A DNA stretch of 33,183 nucleotides from VGCC01 sp964495555 (GTDB taxonomy: Bacteria; Actinomycetota; Actinomycetes; S36-B12), in the NCBI GenBank assembly GCA_964495555.1, contig CAZBWA010000012.1:1-33183 (forward strand). Reading direction: 5' to 3'. Positions within the stretch are counted from its first letter, which is position 1; each line of letters begins with the position of its first letter. This document shows positions 23,054 through 30,141 of this stretch, piece after piece. The translations under genes and the position numbers were made by a program. A model generated the notes under the pieces. That model did not search any database. It had not been told where the DNA came from and saw only the letters and a list, made by a program, of their open reading frames with translations.

Positions 23054-23308
23054 GGTGGTCCACCGCGCATCCACCCACGCGATCTCCTCGCGCGCGGTCG
23101 GCGCCGGAGTCGCGAGCAGACCCGTCGCCTGACACAGGGCGCAGTCAGGATGCTCGCCGGGGGTGTCGTGCGTGGCATGGGGCGCCAGGATCTGCTCGTT
23201 GGCGTAGGTCGAGACCCAACTGAGGACCCGCTGGGCCTGGGTCACGAGGCCGGTCCATCCGGGCGCGGGGCCGGGATCGGAGAGCCACCACGGACGCTCG
23301 TCAGACAT
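23051..23308 (-). CDS. Small CxxC-containing protein of unknown function
   Basis: An 85-residue protein. It starts 'MSDERPWWLSDPGPAPGW', has a middle amphipathic helix ('GLVTQAQRVLSWVSTYANEQ'), one CxxC in 'EHPDCALCQATGLL', and ends 'EEIAWVDARWTT'. A short protein with a Cys pair is often found beside ROK kinases in actinobacteria, but I cannot name a family with confidence. The ATG at 23308 overlaps the stop of the preceding gene by eight bases. One metal or disulphide site is possible from the CxxC plus nearby His residues; that is inference. Confidence 0.7.
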   Translation of the reverse strand: MSDERPWWLSDPGPAPGWTGLVTQAQRVLSWVSTYANEQILAPHATHDTPGEHPDCALCQATGLLATPAPTAREEIAWVDARWTT

Positions 23309-24032
23309 CGGGCCACACCTCCCGGTCGGGAGTCCACGTGGTGACCCAGCGGTGCGGCGTGAGTCGTGACGCGACCACCGTGCAGCGGGACAGCACGGGT
23401 GGCAATGCGACCGCGGACACGAGTCCGGCGACCTGCCAGACCACGAAGTGACGCCAGCGCCCGACACGCACACGCTCCCCCGTCGGCGGCAGTCCGGGCA
23501 TATGCCACGTGAGGTCGAACTCGTCCCCACGACGCTCCAGCGTGCGCTCGGCGACGACGGGTGTCGCGGGTGGGACGACCGCGGGCCACTCCCCCGGTGT
23601 GTCCGCGGACTCGCGGAGGACACGGGCGCTCTCCCCCCATCCCCGCGTGAGCAACTCCGCGCGTGACTTCATCGCGTCGCGGTACGCCCGGGGCCACCCA
23701 TGCCGCTTGCGCGGGATCGGGCCCACGGTGATGGTGACCGGAGCACCGAGCAGCAGCAGGGTTGCGAGGTCACCCCACCAGTCGTCCGTGCGCACATCGA
23801 GTTGGAGATCGACGGGGGCGAGGACGCTCGTGGCGATCGACTCGCGGGCCTCACGCGCATCGGTCGCTTCTGGAGGAGCGATCACATCGGTGACGGCGGC
23901 GACGCAACTGGCGGCTGCACGTTGGCTCGCGATCGATCCCGCATCGCCGCCGAGCGCCGCGGCCACGAGTTCCGTCGGGACGGCGTCGAGATCCCAGTCG
24001 CGGAGTTCAGGACCCTGACGTCTGGGACTCAA
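23301..24032 (-). CDS. Protein of unknown function, start uncertain
   Basis: A 243-residue protein if begun at the TTG at 24032, which overlaps the SRPBCC gene by 26 bases. No ATG or GTG occurs early in the frame; the first in-frame GTG is near 23966. The N-terminal third is Ala- and Val-rich and helical ('ELVAAALGGDAGSIASQRAAASCVAAV'). A central 'DDWWGDLATLLLLGAPVTITVGPIP' may be a buried strand-helix. The C-terminal half has Trp- and Arg-rich strands ('GRWRHFVVWQVAGLVSAVALPP'). There is no recognised domain or signal peptide. Coding is supported by the long open frame and tight overlaps at both ends of an operon-like run. Confidence 0.65.
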   Translation of the reverse strand: MSPRRQGPELRDWDLDAVPTELVAAALGGDAGSIASQRAAASCVAAVTDVIAPPEATDAREARESIATSVLAPVDLQLDVRTDDWWGDLATLLLLGAPVTITVGPIPRKRHGWPRAYRDAMKSRAELLTRGWGESARVLRESADTPGEWPAVVPPATPVVAERTLERRGDEFDLTWHMPGLPPTGERVRVGRWRHFVVWQVAGLVSAVALPPVLSRCTVVASRLTPHRWVTTWTPDREVWPDV

Positions 24033-24459
24033 CGCGCTTCTTCAATCCCTTCAAGGCGGTGTCGATGATGACCTTCTCCGCCTTGCGCTTGATCATCCCG
24101 ATCATCGGGATCTTCACGTCGACCGCGAGCCGGTAGTGGACCGTGGTCCCGCCGCCGGGGGCAGGGACCAACTCGTATTCGCCGTCCATGGCGGTCAACA
24201 TCTCGGCCTTGGTGAGGGTCCAGGTGACGCGCGAGTCCCCCGTCCAGTCGTACTCCAATTCGTACGTGTCGTTGATCGGCCCCGAGCGCACCGTGAACCG
24301 GGCATCGGCCGGCCGGTTGTCGTCCTCGTAGCGGCTCAGGACCGTCACCGCCTCGATGCCATCGCTCCACTCGGGATAGGAGGCGAGGTCGGCGATCACC
24401 TCCATGATCGCGGCGGGCGGCGCGTCGATCACGATCTCGGAGGTCGTCTGCTCGGCCAT
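24007..24459 (-). CDS. SRPBCC (START-like) protein, TB16.3-like
   Basis: A 150-residue START-like protein. It begins 'TTSEIVIDAPPAAIMEVIAD', continues 'LASYPEWSDGIEAVTVL', has strands 'YELEYDWTG' and 'VTWTLTKAEMLTAMDGEYEL', and ends in the long C-terminal helix ('IKRKAEKVIIDTALKGLKKRV'). Its position upstream of a PlsC and ROK cluster and near a FadD15-like ligase matches Rv2185c (TB16.3) of M. tuberculosis as I recall it. Lipid binding is the family expectation; the ligand is unknown. The ATG at 24459 has TAGCCT exactly six bases upstream and no Shine-Dalgarno. Confidence 0.88.
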   Translation of the reverse strand: MAEQTTSEIVIDAPPAAIMEVIADLASYPEWSDGIEAVTVLSRYEDDNRPADARFTVRSGPINDTYELEYDWTGDSRVTWTLTKAEMLTAMDGEYELVPAPGGGTTVHYRLAVDVKIPMIGMIKRKAEKVIIDTALKGLKKRVESQTSGS

Positions 24460-24465
24460 AGCCGC

Positions 24466-24471
24466 AGGCTA
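24466..24471 (-). promoter_or_regulatory. -10 element of the TB16.3-like gene (leaderless)
   Basis: TAGCCT on the minus strand lies six bases before the ATG at 24459 and four bases after the stop codon of the phosphoesterase gene. It is the same hexamer as before crtI. Confidence 0.5.
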
Positions 24472-24475
24472 CCCC

Positions 24476-25255
24476 CTAGAGGTCGACCGCGAACGGGACT
24501 TCCCGGCCGTGGAAGTGGCCGACGTTGACGCACTCGGTGCGCCCGATCCGGGTGCGGGCAGCGAGGGGTTGATGCACGTGACCGAAGAAGTGATACCGCG
24601 GCTGATGCTCCTCGATATACGCGCGCAGCGCCTCACTGCCCACTTCGAAGCGTCGTGCCACGGTGTCGTAGGTCAGTTCGGGGATCGCCGCAGGAATATG
24701 GGTGAAGAGGACGTCCACGGGTCCGAGGCTGCCCACGGCCGTGGCGTACTCCTCCGGTGGGATCTCGTGCGGGGTGCGCATGGGGCTCACCAGGCCGCCG
24801 CCGAGGAATCCCCACCGCTGACCATCGACCTCGATCACCGCGTGGTCGAGGACCGTATGACCCGGACGCAGGTAGTCGGCCCACAACCGCGGGATGTCCA
24901 CGTTGCCGTAGGTGAGGTACGCGGGGGTCGGCATCGCCGCGAAGAGTTGCTCGTACTGGACGCGCACCATGGACTCCATGACGGAGTAACGGGCTTCGGC
25001 ATCCGTCACCCCCAGGCGCTCCCACGCCGCATGGCTCAGCGCACGCGCCTCGTCGAAGCGATTGGCCGTGCGCAGGGTGATGTACCGACGGGCATGCTCC
25101 TCACCGAAGAGGTCGGCGTAGATGCCGCGTGCCGGATCGTCGTAGTCCAGGAACAGGATCAGGTCGCCCAGGCAGACGAAGACGTCACTGCCGTCCGCCG
25201 CGCGACTCAACGCCGAGGATGCGCCGTGGACGTCGCTCGCGATATGGACCCGCAC
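24476..25255 (-). CDS. Calcineurin-like metallophosphoesterase
   Basis: A 259-residue metallophosphoesterase. The dimetal motifs appear in order: 'IASDVHG' (DxH, residues 8-10), 'VCLGDLI' (GD), 'YLTYGNVDIP' (GNxD where GNHD is usual), 'LFTHIPAA' (His) and 'FFGHVHQP' (GHxH). These place it in the phosphodiesterase fold; the substrate (nucleotide, phospholipid or nucleic acid) cannot be told. An insertion of about 60 residues between the second and third motifs ('GIYADLFGEEHARRY' onward) is larger than in minimal members. The start is GTG at 25255, six bases after the stop of the next SRPBCC gene, so the two are probably co-transcribed. Confidence 0.88.
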   Translation of the reverse strand: MRVHIASDVHGASSALSRAADGSDVFVCLGDLILFLDYDDPARGIYADLFGEEHARRYITLRTANRFDEARALSHAAWERLGVTDAEARYSVMESMVRVQYEQLFAAMPTPAYLTYGNVDIPRLWADYLRPGHTVLDHAVIEVDGQRWGFLGGGLVSPMRTPHEIPPEEYATAVGSLGPVDVLFTHIPAAIPELTYDTVARRFEVGSEALRAYIEEHQPRYHFFGHVHQPLAARTRIGRTECVNVGHFHGREVPFAVDL

Positions 25256-25261
25256 GGCGAC

Positions 25262-25666
25262 TCAGCCCCAGCCCGGGGTCGACGTTTCCAGCTCGTCCTT
25301 CAGTGCCCACATCACGCGCTTCCAGTGCAGCACGTGCTCCCGACGTAGGGACTCGACGTGTCGGCGGGCACGCGGGGAGTCGGGCATGGGACGCGGCTGA
25401 GTGGTGGTCCCGGGCACCGTCGGCTCGGCGCGCAGGTAGTAGTGGACGATCACCCCCCGCGGGAGTTCTTCCAGCCAGATCTCCGCCGAGCCCACCAGGG
25501 GTCCGGCGACCGTCCAGGCCATCCCCTCCTCGCCTCGGTCCAGGAACACCTCGAGGTCGAGGTCCGGCCACCACAGCCGCCACCGGCGGGATTCACCCAC
25601 CACCGCCGCGACCACTCCCCGGGGCACGACGATGTAGGACTCGTCGACGATGTCCACGGTGGGCAT
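25262..25666 (-). CDS. Second SRPBCC-like protein, Rv2186c position
   Basis: A 134-residue protein with START-like features: 'MPTVDIVDESYIVVPRGVVA' followed by a helix, 'RRWRLWWPDLDLEVFLDRGEEG', 'WTVAGPLVGSAEIWLEEL', 'GVIVHYYLRAEP' and a C-terminal basic helix ('RARRHVESLRREHVLHWKRVMWALKDEL'). The fold call is from the pattern rather than a clear motif. It heads the run phosphoesterase, TB16.3-like, unknown, small CxxC gene and ROK kinase on the minus strand. It is divergent from the acyl-CoA ligase, and the position matches Rv2186c next to fadD15. The ATG at 25666 has CACCCT six bases upstream. Confidence 0.75.
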   Translation of the reverse strand: MPTVDIVDESYIVVPRGVVAAVVGESRRWRLWWPDLDLEVFLDRGEEGMAWTVAGPLVGSAEIWLEELPRGVIVHYYLRAEPTVPGTTTQPRPMPDSPRARRHVESLRREHVLHWKRVMWALKDELETSTPGWG

Positions 25667-25672
25667 GTCCCA

Positions 25673-25678
25673 AGGGTG
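25673..25678 (-). promoter_or_regulatory. Weak -10-like hexamer before the second SRPBCC gene
   Basis: CACCCT on the minus strand lies six bases before the ATG at 25666. It differs only at the first base from the TACCCT box at the same distance before aroG. Confidence 0.3.
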
Positions 25679-25727
25679 CCACGGGGGGACTTTCCTGCAC
25701 GGGGTGGCCGATTCGGCACCCGTGCCG

Positions 25728-25733
25728 TAGCGT
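25728..25733 (+). promoter_or_regulatory. -10 element of the acyl-CoA ligase gene
   Basis: TAGCGT is followed by a predicted leader of about 32 bases containing a TGGAGG ribosome binding site at 25761-25766, so this gene is leadered, unlike many neighbours. Confidence 0.4.
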
Positions 25734-25771
25734 GATTGGAATCACTTTCGAGCGCGTTCCTGGAGGTCCTG

Positions 25772-27568
25772 GTGCTTACCGAATTCAGCGTCCCCGCCGT
25801 CGCCCCGTCCCCCACGGAGGGCAACTGCACCAAGCACGTCATCGACAACGCACGGGAGGCACCGCACCAGGTGATCATCTCCCTGCAGCGCGGTGACGCG
25901 TGGGTGGGAATGACCTCCCAGGAGTTCTACGAGGAGGTCAAGGCCGTCGCCAAAGGCATCATCGCCTCCGGCGTCCAGGCCGGCGATCGCATCGGGATCA
26001 TGTCCCGGACCCGCTATGAGTGGACCCTGGTGGACTACGCCATCTGGTTCGCCGGCGCCATCTCGGTGCCGATCTACGAGACGAGCTCGGCCGAGCAGGT
26101 GCACTGGATCCTCACCGACTCCGGCGCCGTCGCGTGCTTCTTCGAGGCACCCCGCCATCGCGCCATCTTCGACTCGGTCTCCTCGGAGGTCCCCGACGTC
26201 ACGCGCGTGTGGATCTTCGAATCCGACTGCATCGATGAGCTCAAGGCCGCCGGAGCGGGTGTCTCCGATGAGGAGCTCGAGGCGCGCCGCACCTCGCTGA
26301 CCCCCGATTCCCTCGCCACGATCATCTACACGTCGGGCACGACGGGCCGTCCGAAGGGTTGCATGCTCACGCACCGCAACTTCATGTTCGAGGTGGACAG
26401 CGTCGTCCTCGGTCTCAAGGAGGTCTTCCTCGCGCCCGGGTCCTCGACCCTGCTCTTCCTCCCGGTGGCGCACGTATTCGGTCGCATGGTCCAGTTGGGC
26501 TGCATCCGCGCCCGTGTCCGCCTCGGGCATGCCCCGGATGTCACGGAACTGCTGCCCCTGCTCGGTTCCTTCCAGCCCACGTTCATCCTCGCGGTGCCCC
26601 GCGTGTTCGAGAAGGTGTTCAACTCCGCCCAGCAGAAGGCCACTGCCGACGGCAAGGGTCACATCTTCGAGACGGCGGCGAACACCGCGATCGACTACAG
26701 CCGCGCACTCGACGACGGTGGACCGGGCCTCGGGCTCAAGCTCAAGCACGGCTTGTTCGACAAGCTCGTCTACAAGAAGCTGCGCGCCGCCCTCGGCGGG
26801 AAGGTCGAGTGGGCGGTCTCGGGAGGTGCGCCCTTGGGCGAGCGCCTGGGGCACTTCTACCGCGGCATCGGCGTCACGATCCTGGAGGGCTACGGCCTCA
26901 CCGAGACCAGCGCCGCGACCACGGTGAGCCGTCCCGACGCCCTGACCATCGGCACCGTGGGTCAGCCGATCCCCGGCGCCAAGGTCAAGGTCGCACCCGA
27001 TGGCGAGCTGCTCCTCGGTGGCGATCAGATCTTCGTCGGGTACTGGAACAACCCGACCGCGACCGCCGAGGTCATCGAGCCGGATGGCTGGTTCCACTCC
27101 GGCGACCTCGGCCAGATCGATGATCGCGGTTTCGTGAAGATCACCGGGCGCAAGAAGGAGATCCTGGTCACCGCCGGCGGCAAGAACGTGGCACCCGCGG
27201 TCCTGGAGGACCGTCTGCGTAGCCACTTCCTGGTCAGCCAGTGCGTGGTCGTAGGCGACGCCAAGCCCTTCATCGGCGCCCTGGTCACCATCGACGCCGA
27301 GGCGCTCCCGGGCTGGGTGAAGCTCACCGGGAAGCCCGAGGGCTCGACGGTCGTGGACCTGGTCAACGACGCCGATCTCAACGCCGAGATCCAGAAGGCG
27401 GTCGACGAGGCCAACAAGGCCGTGTCGAATGCGGAGGCGATCAAGAAGTTCGCCATCCTCACCACCGACTGGACCATCGACGGAGGGCAACTCACGCCGA
27501 AGCAGAGCATCAAGCGCGCTGTGGTGATGAAGGAGCACGCCGAAGAGGTCGAGGCGCTGTACCGCTAA
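25772..27568 (+). CDS. fadD: Long-chain fatty acid-CoA ligase (FadD15-like)
   Basis: A 598-residue ANL superfamily ligase that activates long-chain fatty acids with ATP and CoA. The P-loop-like A3 motif is 'TIIYTSGTTGRPKGCMLTH', A5 is 'ILEGYGLTETSAAT', A7 is 'WFHSGDLGQID' and A8 'GFVKITGRKKEILVTAGGKN'; the C-terminal catalytic lysine region is 'LTPKQSIKRAVVM'. It resembles FadD15/AMP-binding proteins found at the same locus in mycobacteria. The GTG at 25772 follows TGGAGG at 25761-25766; the frame is open 36 bases further upstream but without a site. The stop overlaps that of the NlpC/P60 gene in CTAA (27565-27568). Confidence 0.93.
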   Translation: MLTEFSVPAVAPSPTEGNCTKHVIDNAREAPHQVIISLQRGDAWVGMTSQEFYEEVKAVAKGIIASGVQAGDRIGIMSRTRYEWTLVDYAIWFAGAISVPIYETSSAEQVHWILTDSGAVACFFEAPRHRAIFDSVSSEVPDVTRVWIFESDCIDELKAAGAGVSDEELEARRTSLTPDSLATIIYTSGTTGRPKGCMLTHRNFMFEVDSVVLGLKEVFLAPGSSTLLFLPVAHVFGRMVQLGCIRARVRLGHAPDVTELLPLLGSFQPTFILAVPRVFEKVFNSAQQKATADGKGHIFETAANTAIDYSRALDDGGPGLGLKLKHGLFDKLVYKKLRAALGGKVEWAVSGGAPLGERLGHFYRGIGVTILEGYGLTETSAATTVSRPDALTIGTVGQPIPGAKVKVAPDGELLLGGDQIFVGYWNNPTATAEVIEPDGWFHSGDLGQIDDRGFVKITGRKKEILVTAGGKNVAPAVLEDRLRSHFLVSQCVVVGDAKPFIGALVTIDAEALPGWVKLTGKPEGSTVVDLVNDADLNAEIQKAVDEANKAVSNAEAIKKFAILTTDWTIDGGQLTPKQSIKRAVVMKEHAEEVEALYR

Positions 27569-28605
27569 CCGACGACGCGACCGATCCCGCTGAATCGGGA
27601 GGAGTACCAGGGTCCAAGAATGTTGGACACCAGGACTCCCGAGCTCGGATTGGCGGCATGCACCATCTTGCCGTTGCCGATGTACAGGCCGACGTGGTGT
27701 GCGCCCTGACCGAAGTAGAAGACGAGGTCACCGGGTCGTGCCTGGCTCAGGGGGATCCGGCGCGTGGTCGCGAACTGCGAACGGCTGTAGTGCGGCAGTG
27801 AGACCCCGGCCTGACGCCAGGCGGACATCGTCAGGCCCGAGCAGTCATAGGCACTGGGGCCGCTCGCGGCGGCCACGTAGCGGTCCCCGACCTGGCTCAG
27901 CGCATAGCGGATGACCTTGGCCGTGCGCGCACTCACACCCGACCCAAGTCGCGCGCTGGCGGCGGCGGCCGCGGAGAGCGCCGCTTGCCGGTCAGCCTGA
28001 TCGAGCCGCGCCAGACGAGCGCGCTCCCGGGCCTGAAGGCTGGCGAGGATCGCGCGGGCCTCGGCGAGACGGTCGCGGGCTTCATTGCGGTGATCACGCA
28101 TGCGCTGCTTGGCCTTGGTCGCGGCGCGCTCCTTGTCGGCGACCGCGGCCTCGGTCTGCGCGAGGCGCAGCCGCGTGGTCTCCGATGCCCGGAGGGCTGC
28201 CGCTTGCCCCCGCTGCACCTGCTCCAACGCGGCGGCCTGCGCCAAGAACTCGTTCGGGTCCTCGGCCAGCAGGACCTGCAGGGAGGTGTCCACCCCGCCG
28301 GAGGTGTAGGCGGCACGGGCGAGGTCATCGACCCCACCGAGGATCTGCCGGAGCTCACGACGCTCGCGCTTGGCCTTGCGCTTGAGGGCGTCGAGCTTGT
28401 TCTGGATGTCGGAGAGCTCGGACCGAGCCTCGTTGTACCGCTCGTCGGCGGACTGGGCCTGCATCTCGAGGTCCATCACGCGCTCACGGACCTGCTGGAG
28501 GTTCGGCGATGCCTGGACCGGGGGCACCATGGCCACCGTGACGGCGATGGCGGCGACCAGAGCCGTCAGTCCGGTGCGGGCGCGGCTGAGGCGTCCTGAA
28601 CGCAC
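27565..28605 (-). CDS. Secreted NlpC/P60 peptidoglycan endopeptidase with coiled coil
   Basis: A 346-residue exported protein. An N-terminal signal segment (about 1-32) has a basic start, the hydrophobic core 'LTALVAAIAVTVAMV' and a probable cleavage after 'VQA'. Residues about 35-215 form a long coiled coil of the kind seen in RipC-like and PcsB-like hydrolases. The catalytic NlpC/P60 domain (about 225-346) has Cys255 ('YDCSGLTMSAW'), His304 ('HHVGLYIG') and His316 ('MVHAA'). Such enzymes cut the peptide stems of peptidoglycan during cell separation and are often held inactive by the coiled coil. The GTG start at 28605 follows GGGAGG. A structured leader lies upstream. Confidence 0.93.
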   Translation of the reverse strand: MRSGRLSRARTGLTALVAAIAVTVAMVPPVQASPNLQQVRERVMDLEMQAQSADERYNEARSELSDIQNKLDALKRKAKRERRELRQILGGVDDLARAAYTSGGVDTSLQVLLAEDPNEFLAQAAALEQVQRGQAAALRASETTRLRLAQTEAAVADKERAATKAKQRMRDHRNEARDRLAEARAILASLQARERARLARLDQADRQAALSAAAAASARLGSGVSARTAKVIRYALSQVGDRYVAAASGPSAYDCSGLTMSAWRQAGVSLPHYSRSQFATTRRIPLSQARPGDLVFYFGQGAHHVGLYIGNGKMVHAANPSSGVLVSNILGPWYSSRFSGIGRVVG

Positions 28606-28720
28606 CCGACACCTCCCAGGCTCACCGACCGGTACTTCACGGTCTCTGACGCGGGGCCGACGGGCCCCGTTCCGACCCCATCACGGTAACAGAGGTGGCG
28701 CCACCCGCACGGGGGGCGAA
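28606..28720 (-). promoter_or_regulatory. Promoter and structured leader of the NlpC/P60 gene
   Basis: On the minus strand an extended -10 (TGT before TACCGT, 28691-28683) would start transcription near 28676. The leader of about 70 bases can form a perfect 7-bp hairpin with a four-base loop (CGGGGCC/GGCCCCG, 28652-28669) and a second 5-bp hairpin (28627-28644) before the GGGAGG site. Upstream of the -10 lies a perfect 12-base palindrome, GGTGGCGCCACC (28694-28705), a candidate operator. No known riboswitch class was matched. Confidence 0.45.
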
Positions 28721-28897
28721 TCAGGCTCCGGACACCAGCCGTAGGGGCGGGACCAGGCCCCCCGCGGCGAGGGCCGCGACGGCAGGGGCATGCTCGTCCG
28801 CTATCTGGACGGTTCCCGGGGGGCCCAGGAGGACCGAGACGACGCAGTCCGAGCAGGCGTCGCCGGCGACGACGCACGTTCCACAGTCGATGATCAT
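28721..28897 (-). CDS. 58-residue Cys-rich conserved small protein
   Basis: A short complete frame beginning MIIDCGTCVVAGDACSDCVV and ending 'GGLVPPLRLVSGA'. Four cysteines lie within the first 18 residues (Cys5, Cys8, Cys15, Cys18: two CxxC pairs six residues apart), consistent with a small zinc or iron site. From memory, similar proteins beginning MIIDCxxC, with the same C-terminal 'LVPPLRLV', occur in Streptomyces; this has not been searched. Support for coding: TAGCGT exactly six bases before the ATG, a GC-rich third-position pattern, and placement next to the NlpC/P60 gene on the same strand. The function is unknown. Confidence 0.75.
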   Translation of the reverse strand: MIIDCGTCVVAGDACSDCVVSVLLGPPGTVQIADEHAPAVAALAAGGLVPPLRLVSGA

Positions 28898-28903
28898 GCG
28901 GCC

Positions 28904-28909
28904 ACGCTA
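28904..28909 (-). promoter_or_regulatory. -10 element of the 58-residue gene (leaderless)
   Basis: TAGCGT on the minus strand lies six bases before the ATG at 28897, with no Shine-Dalgarno between. It sits in the 28-base gap after the lldD stop. Confidence 0.5.
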
Positions 28910-28925
28910 GGGCGGGGGTCCGACA

Positions 28926-30137
28926 TCAGGGCCGCAGCCGGACCATCCCGGGCTCGAGCTCGGCCACCGAGGTGACCCCCATCAACTGCAGGGTGGTGCG
29001 GGCCTCCTTCGCCAGGATCTCCACGACCCGCACGACGCCGTCGTAGCCGCCGGCCATGAGTCCGTAGAGGTAGGCCCGGCCGATGAAGGTGCCTCGGGCG
29101 CCGAAGGCAAGGGCGGCCACGATGTCCGTGCCGGACATGATCCCGCCGTCGATGTAGACCTCGATGTCCGAGCCGACCGCGGCGGACACGGCCGGGAGGA
29201 TCTCCAGCGGGACGTTCGCACGATCGAGTTGACGCCCACCGTGGTTGGACAGCACCACGGCGTCGACGCCGAGATCGCGCACGAGTCGCGCATCCTCGAC
29301 GCTCTGCACGCCCTTCACGATGAGTGATCCGGTCCAGTGCTCGCGGATCCAGGTGATGTCCTTCGCGGTGACACCGGGGTCGAAGACCTTGGTCAGCAGA
29401 TCCCCCACCGTGCCGCCGGTGCTGGTCAGGCTCGCGAACTCCAGGGGTTCGGTGGTCAGCACGTTGAACCACCAGCGCGGGTGGGTCGCCATGTCCGCCA
29501 TCGTCCGCAGGGTCAGTTGCGGTGGGATCGTCAGACCGTTGCGCACCTCGCGACGACGGATCCCGCCGACCGCCGTGTCGACCGTGAGGATCAAGGCGTC
29601 GTAGCCCGACGCCTTGGCCCGATGCATCAGGTCCTCGGCGCGTTCGCGCTCCCGCGACACGTAGAGCTGGAACCAGCGCCGCGTGCCGGGACTCGCCGCC
29701 GCCAGCGCCTCGATGCTCGTCGTGCCGAGGGTCGACAGCCCATAGGCCAACTCGAATCGCTCCGCGACCGCCGCGACCGCCGGCTCCCCCGCATGATGCA
29801 TCATCCGCGTGAATCCCGTGGGCCCGAAGGCGAAGGGAAGTCCGTTGACGCCACCGAGCATCGAGATGCTGAGGTCCACGTCGGCGACGTCGCGCAGCAC
29901 ACGCGGCGTGAACTCCACGCGGGCATAGGCATCGCGACTGCGATCCAAGCTCGACTCGCTCATCGCCGCACCGTCGGTGTAGTCGAAGACCGCCCGCGGG
30001 GTTCGTGCCTTTGCCAGCGCGCGGACGTCCCAGACACTCGCGCAGCGATCGAGGCGGCGTTGCAGGCGGGTGCGGCTCCGATCCGGACGCCCGATGAGCG
30101 GAAGGATCTCCGAGGGGCGTGGGAGGCGGCGGTTCAC
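28926..30137 (-). CDS. lldD: FMN-dependent alpha-hydroxy acid dehydrogenase, probably L-lactate dehydrogenase
   Basis: A 403-residue member of the FMN-dependent alpha-hydroxy acid oxidase/dehydrogenase family. 'RAVFDYTDGAAMSE' and 'FTPRVLRDVADVDLS' open the barrel. Lys275 ('SLIVKGVQS') contacts FMN, 'VVLSNHGGRQLDR' holds the catalytic His299 and Arg, and 'VYIDGGIMSGTDIVAALAFGA' binds phosphate. Glycolate and mandelate enzymes share these motifs. The gene lies four bases downstream of the rhamnulose-phosphate aldolase/lactaldehyde dehydrogenase on the same strand, so oxidation of the L-lactate made by that enzyme to pyruvate is the best assignment. The GTG at 30137 follows an AAGGTGAG ribosome binding site that overlaps the end of the upstream gene. 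Confidence 0.88.
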   Translation of the reverse strand: MNRRLPRPSEILPLIGRPDRSRTRLQRRLDRCASVWDVRALAKARTPRAVFDYTDGAAMSESSLDRSRDAYARVEFTPRVLRDVADVDLSISMLGGVNGLPFAFGPTGFTRMMHHAGEPAVAAVAERFELAYGLSTLGTTSIEALAAASPGTRRWFQLYVSRERERAEDLMHRAKASGYDALILTVDTAVGGIRRREVRNGLTIPPQLTLRTMADMATHPRWWFNVLTTEPLEFASLTSTGGTVGDLLTKVFDPGVTAKDITWIREHWTGSLIVKGVQSVEDARLVRDLGVDAVVLSNHGGRQLDRANVPLEILPAVSAAVGSDIEVYIDGGIMSGTDIVAALAFGARGTFIGRAYLYGLMAGGYDGVVRVVEILAKEARTTLQLMGVTSVAELEPGMVRLRP

Positions 30138-30141
30138 GGGC

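Noticed and set aside
25742..27538. A minus-strand open frame of about 600 codons
   Set aside because: It mirrors the acyl-CoA ligase gene, which has all ANL motifs on the plus strand.
28652..28669. Intrinsic terminator hairpin
   Set aside because: The GC hairpin is strong but no T-run follows on either strand, and it lies just upstream of a gene, so a leader structure is more likely.
28606..28720. ydaO-type c-di-AMP riboswitch before the NlpC/P60 gene
   Set aside because: The leader is too short and I could not find the conserved core of that class.
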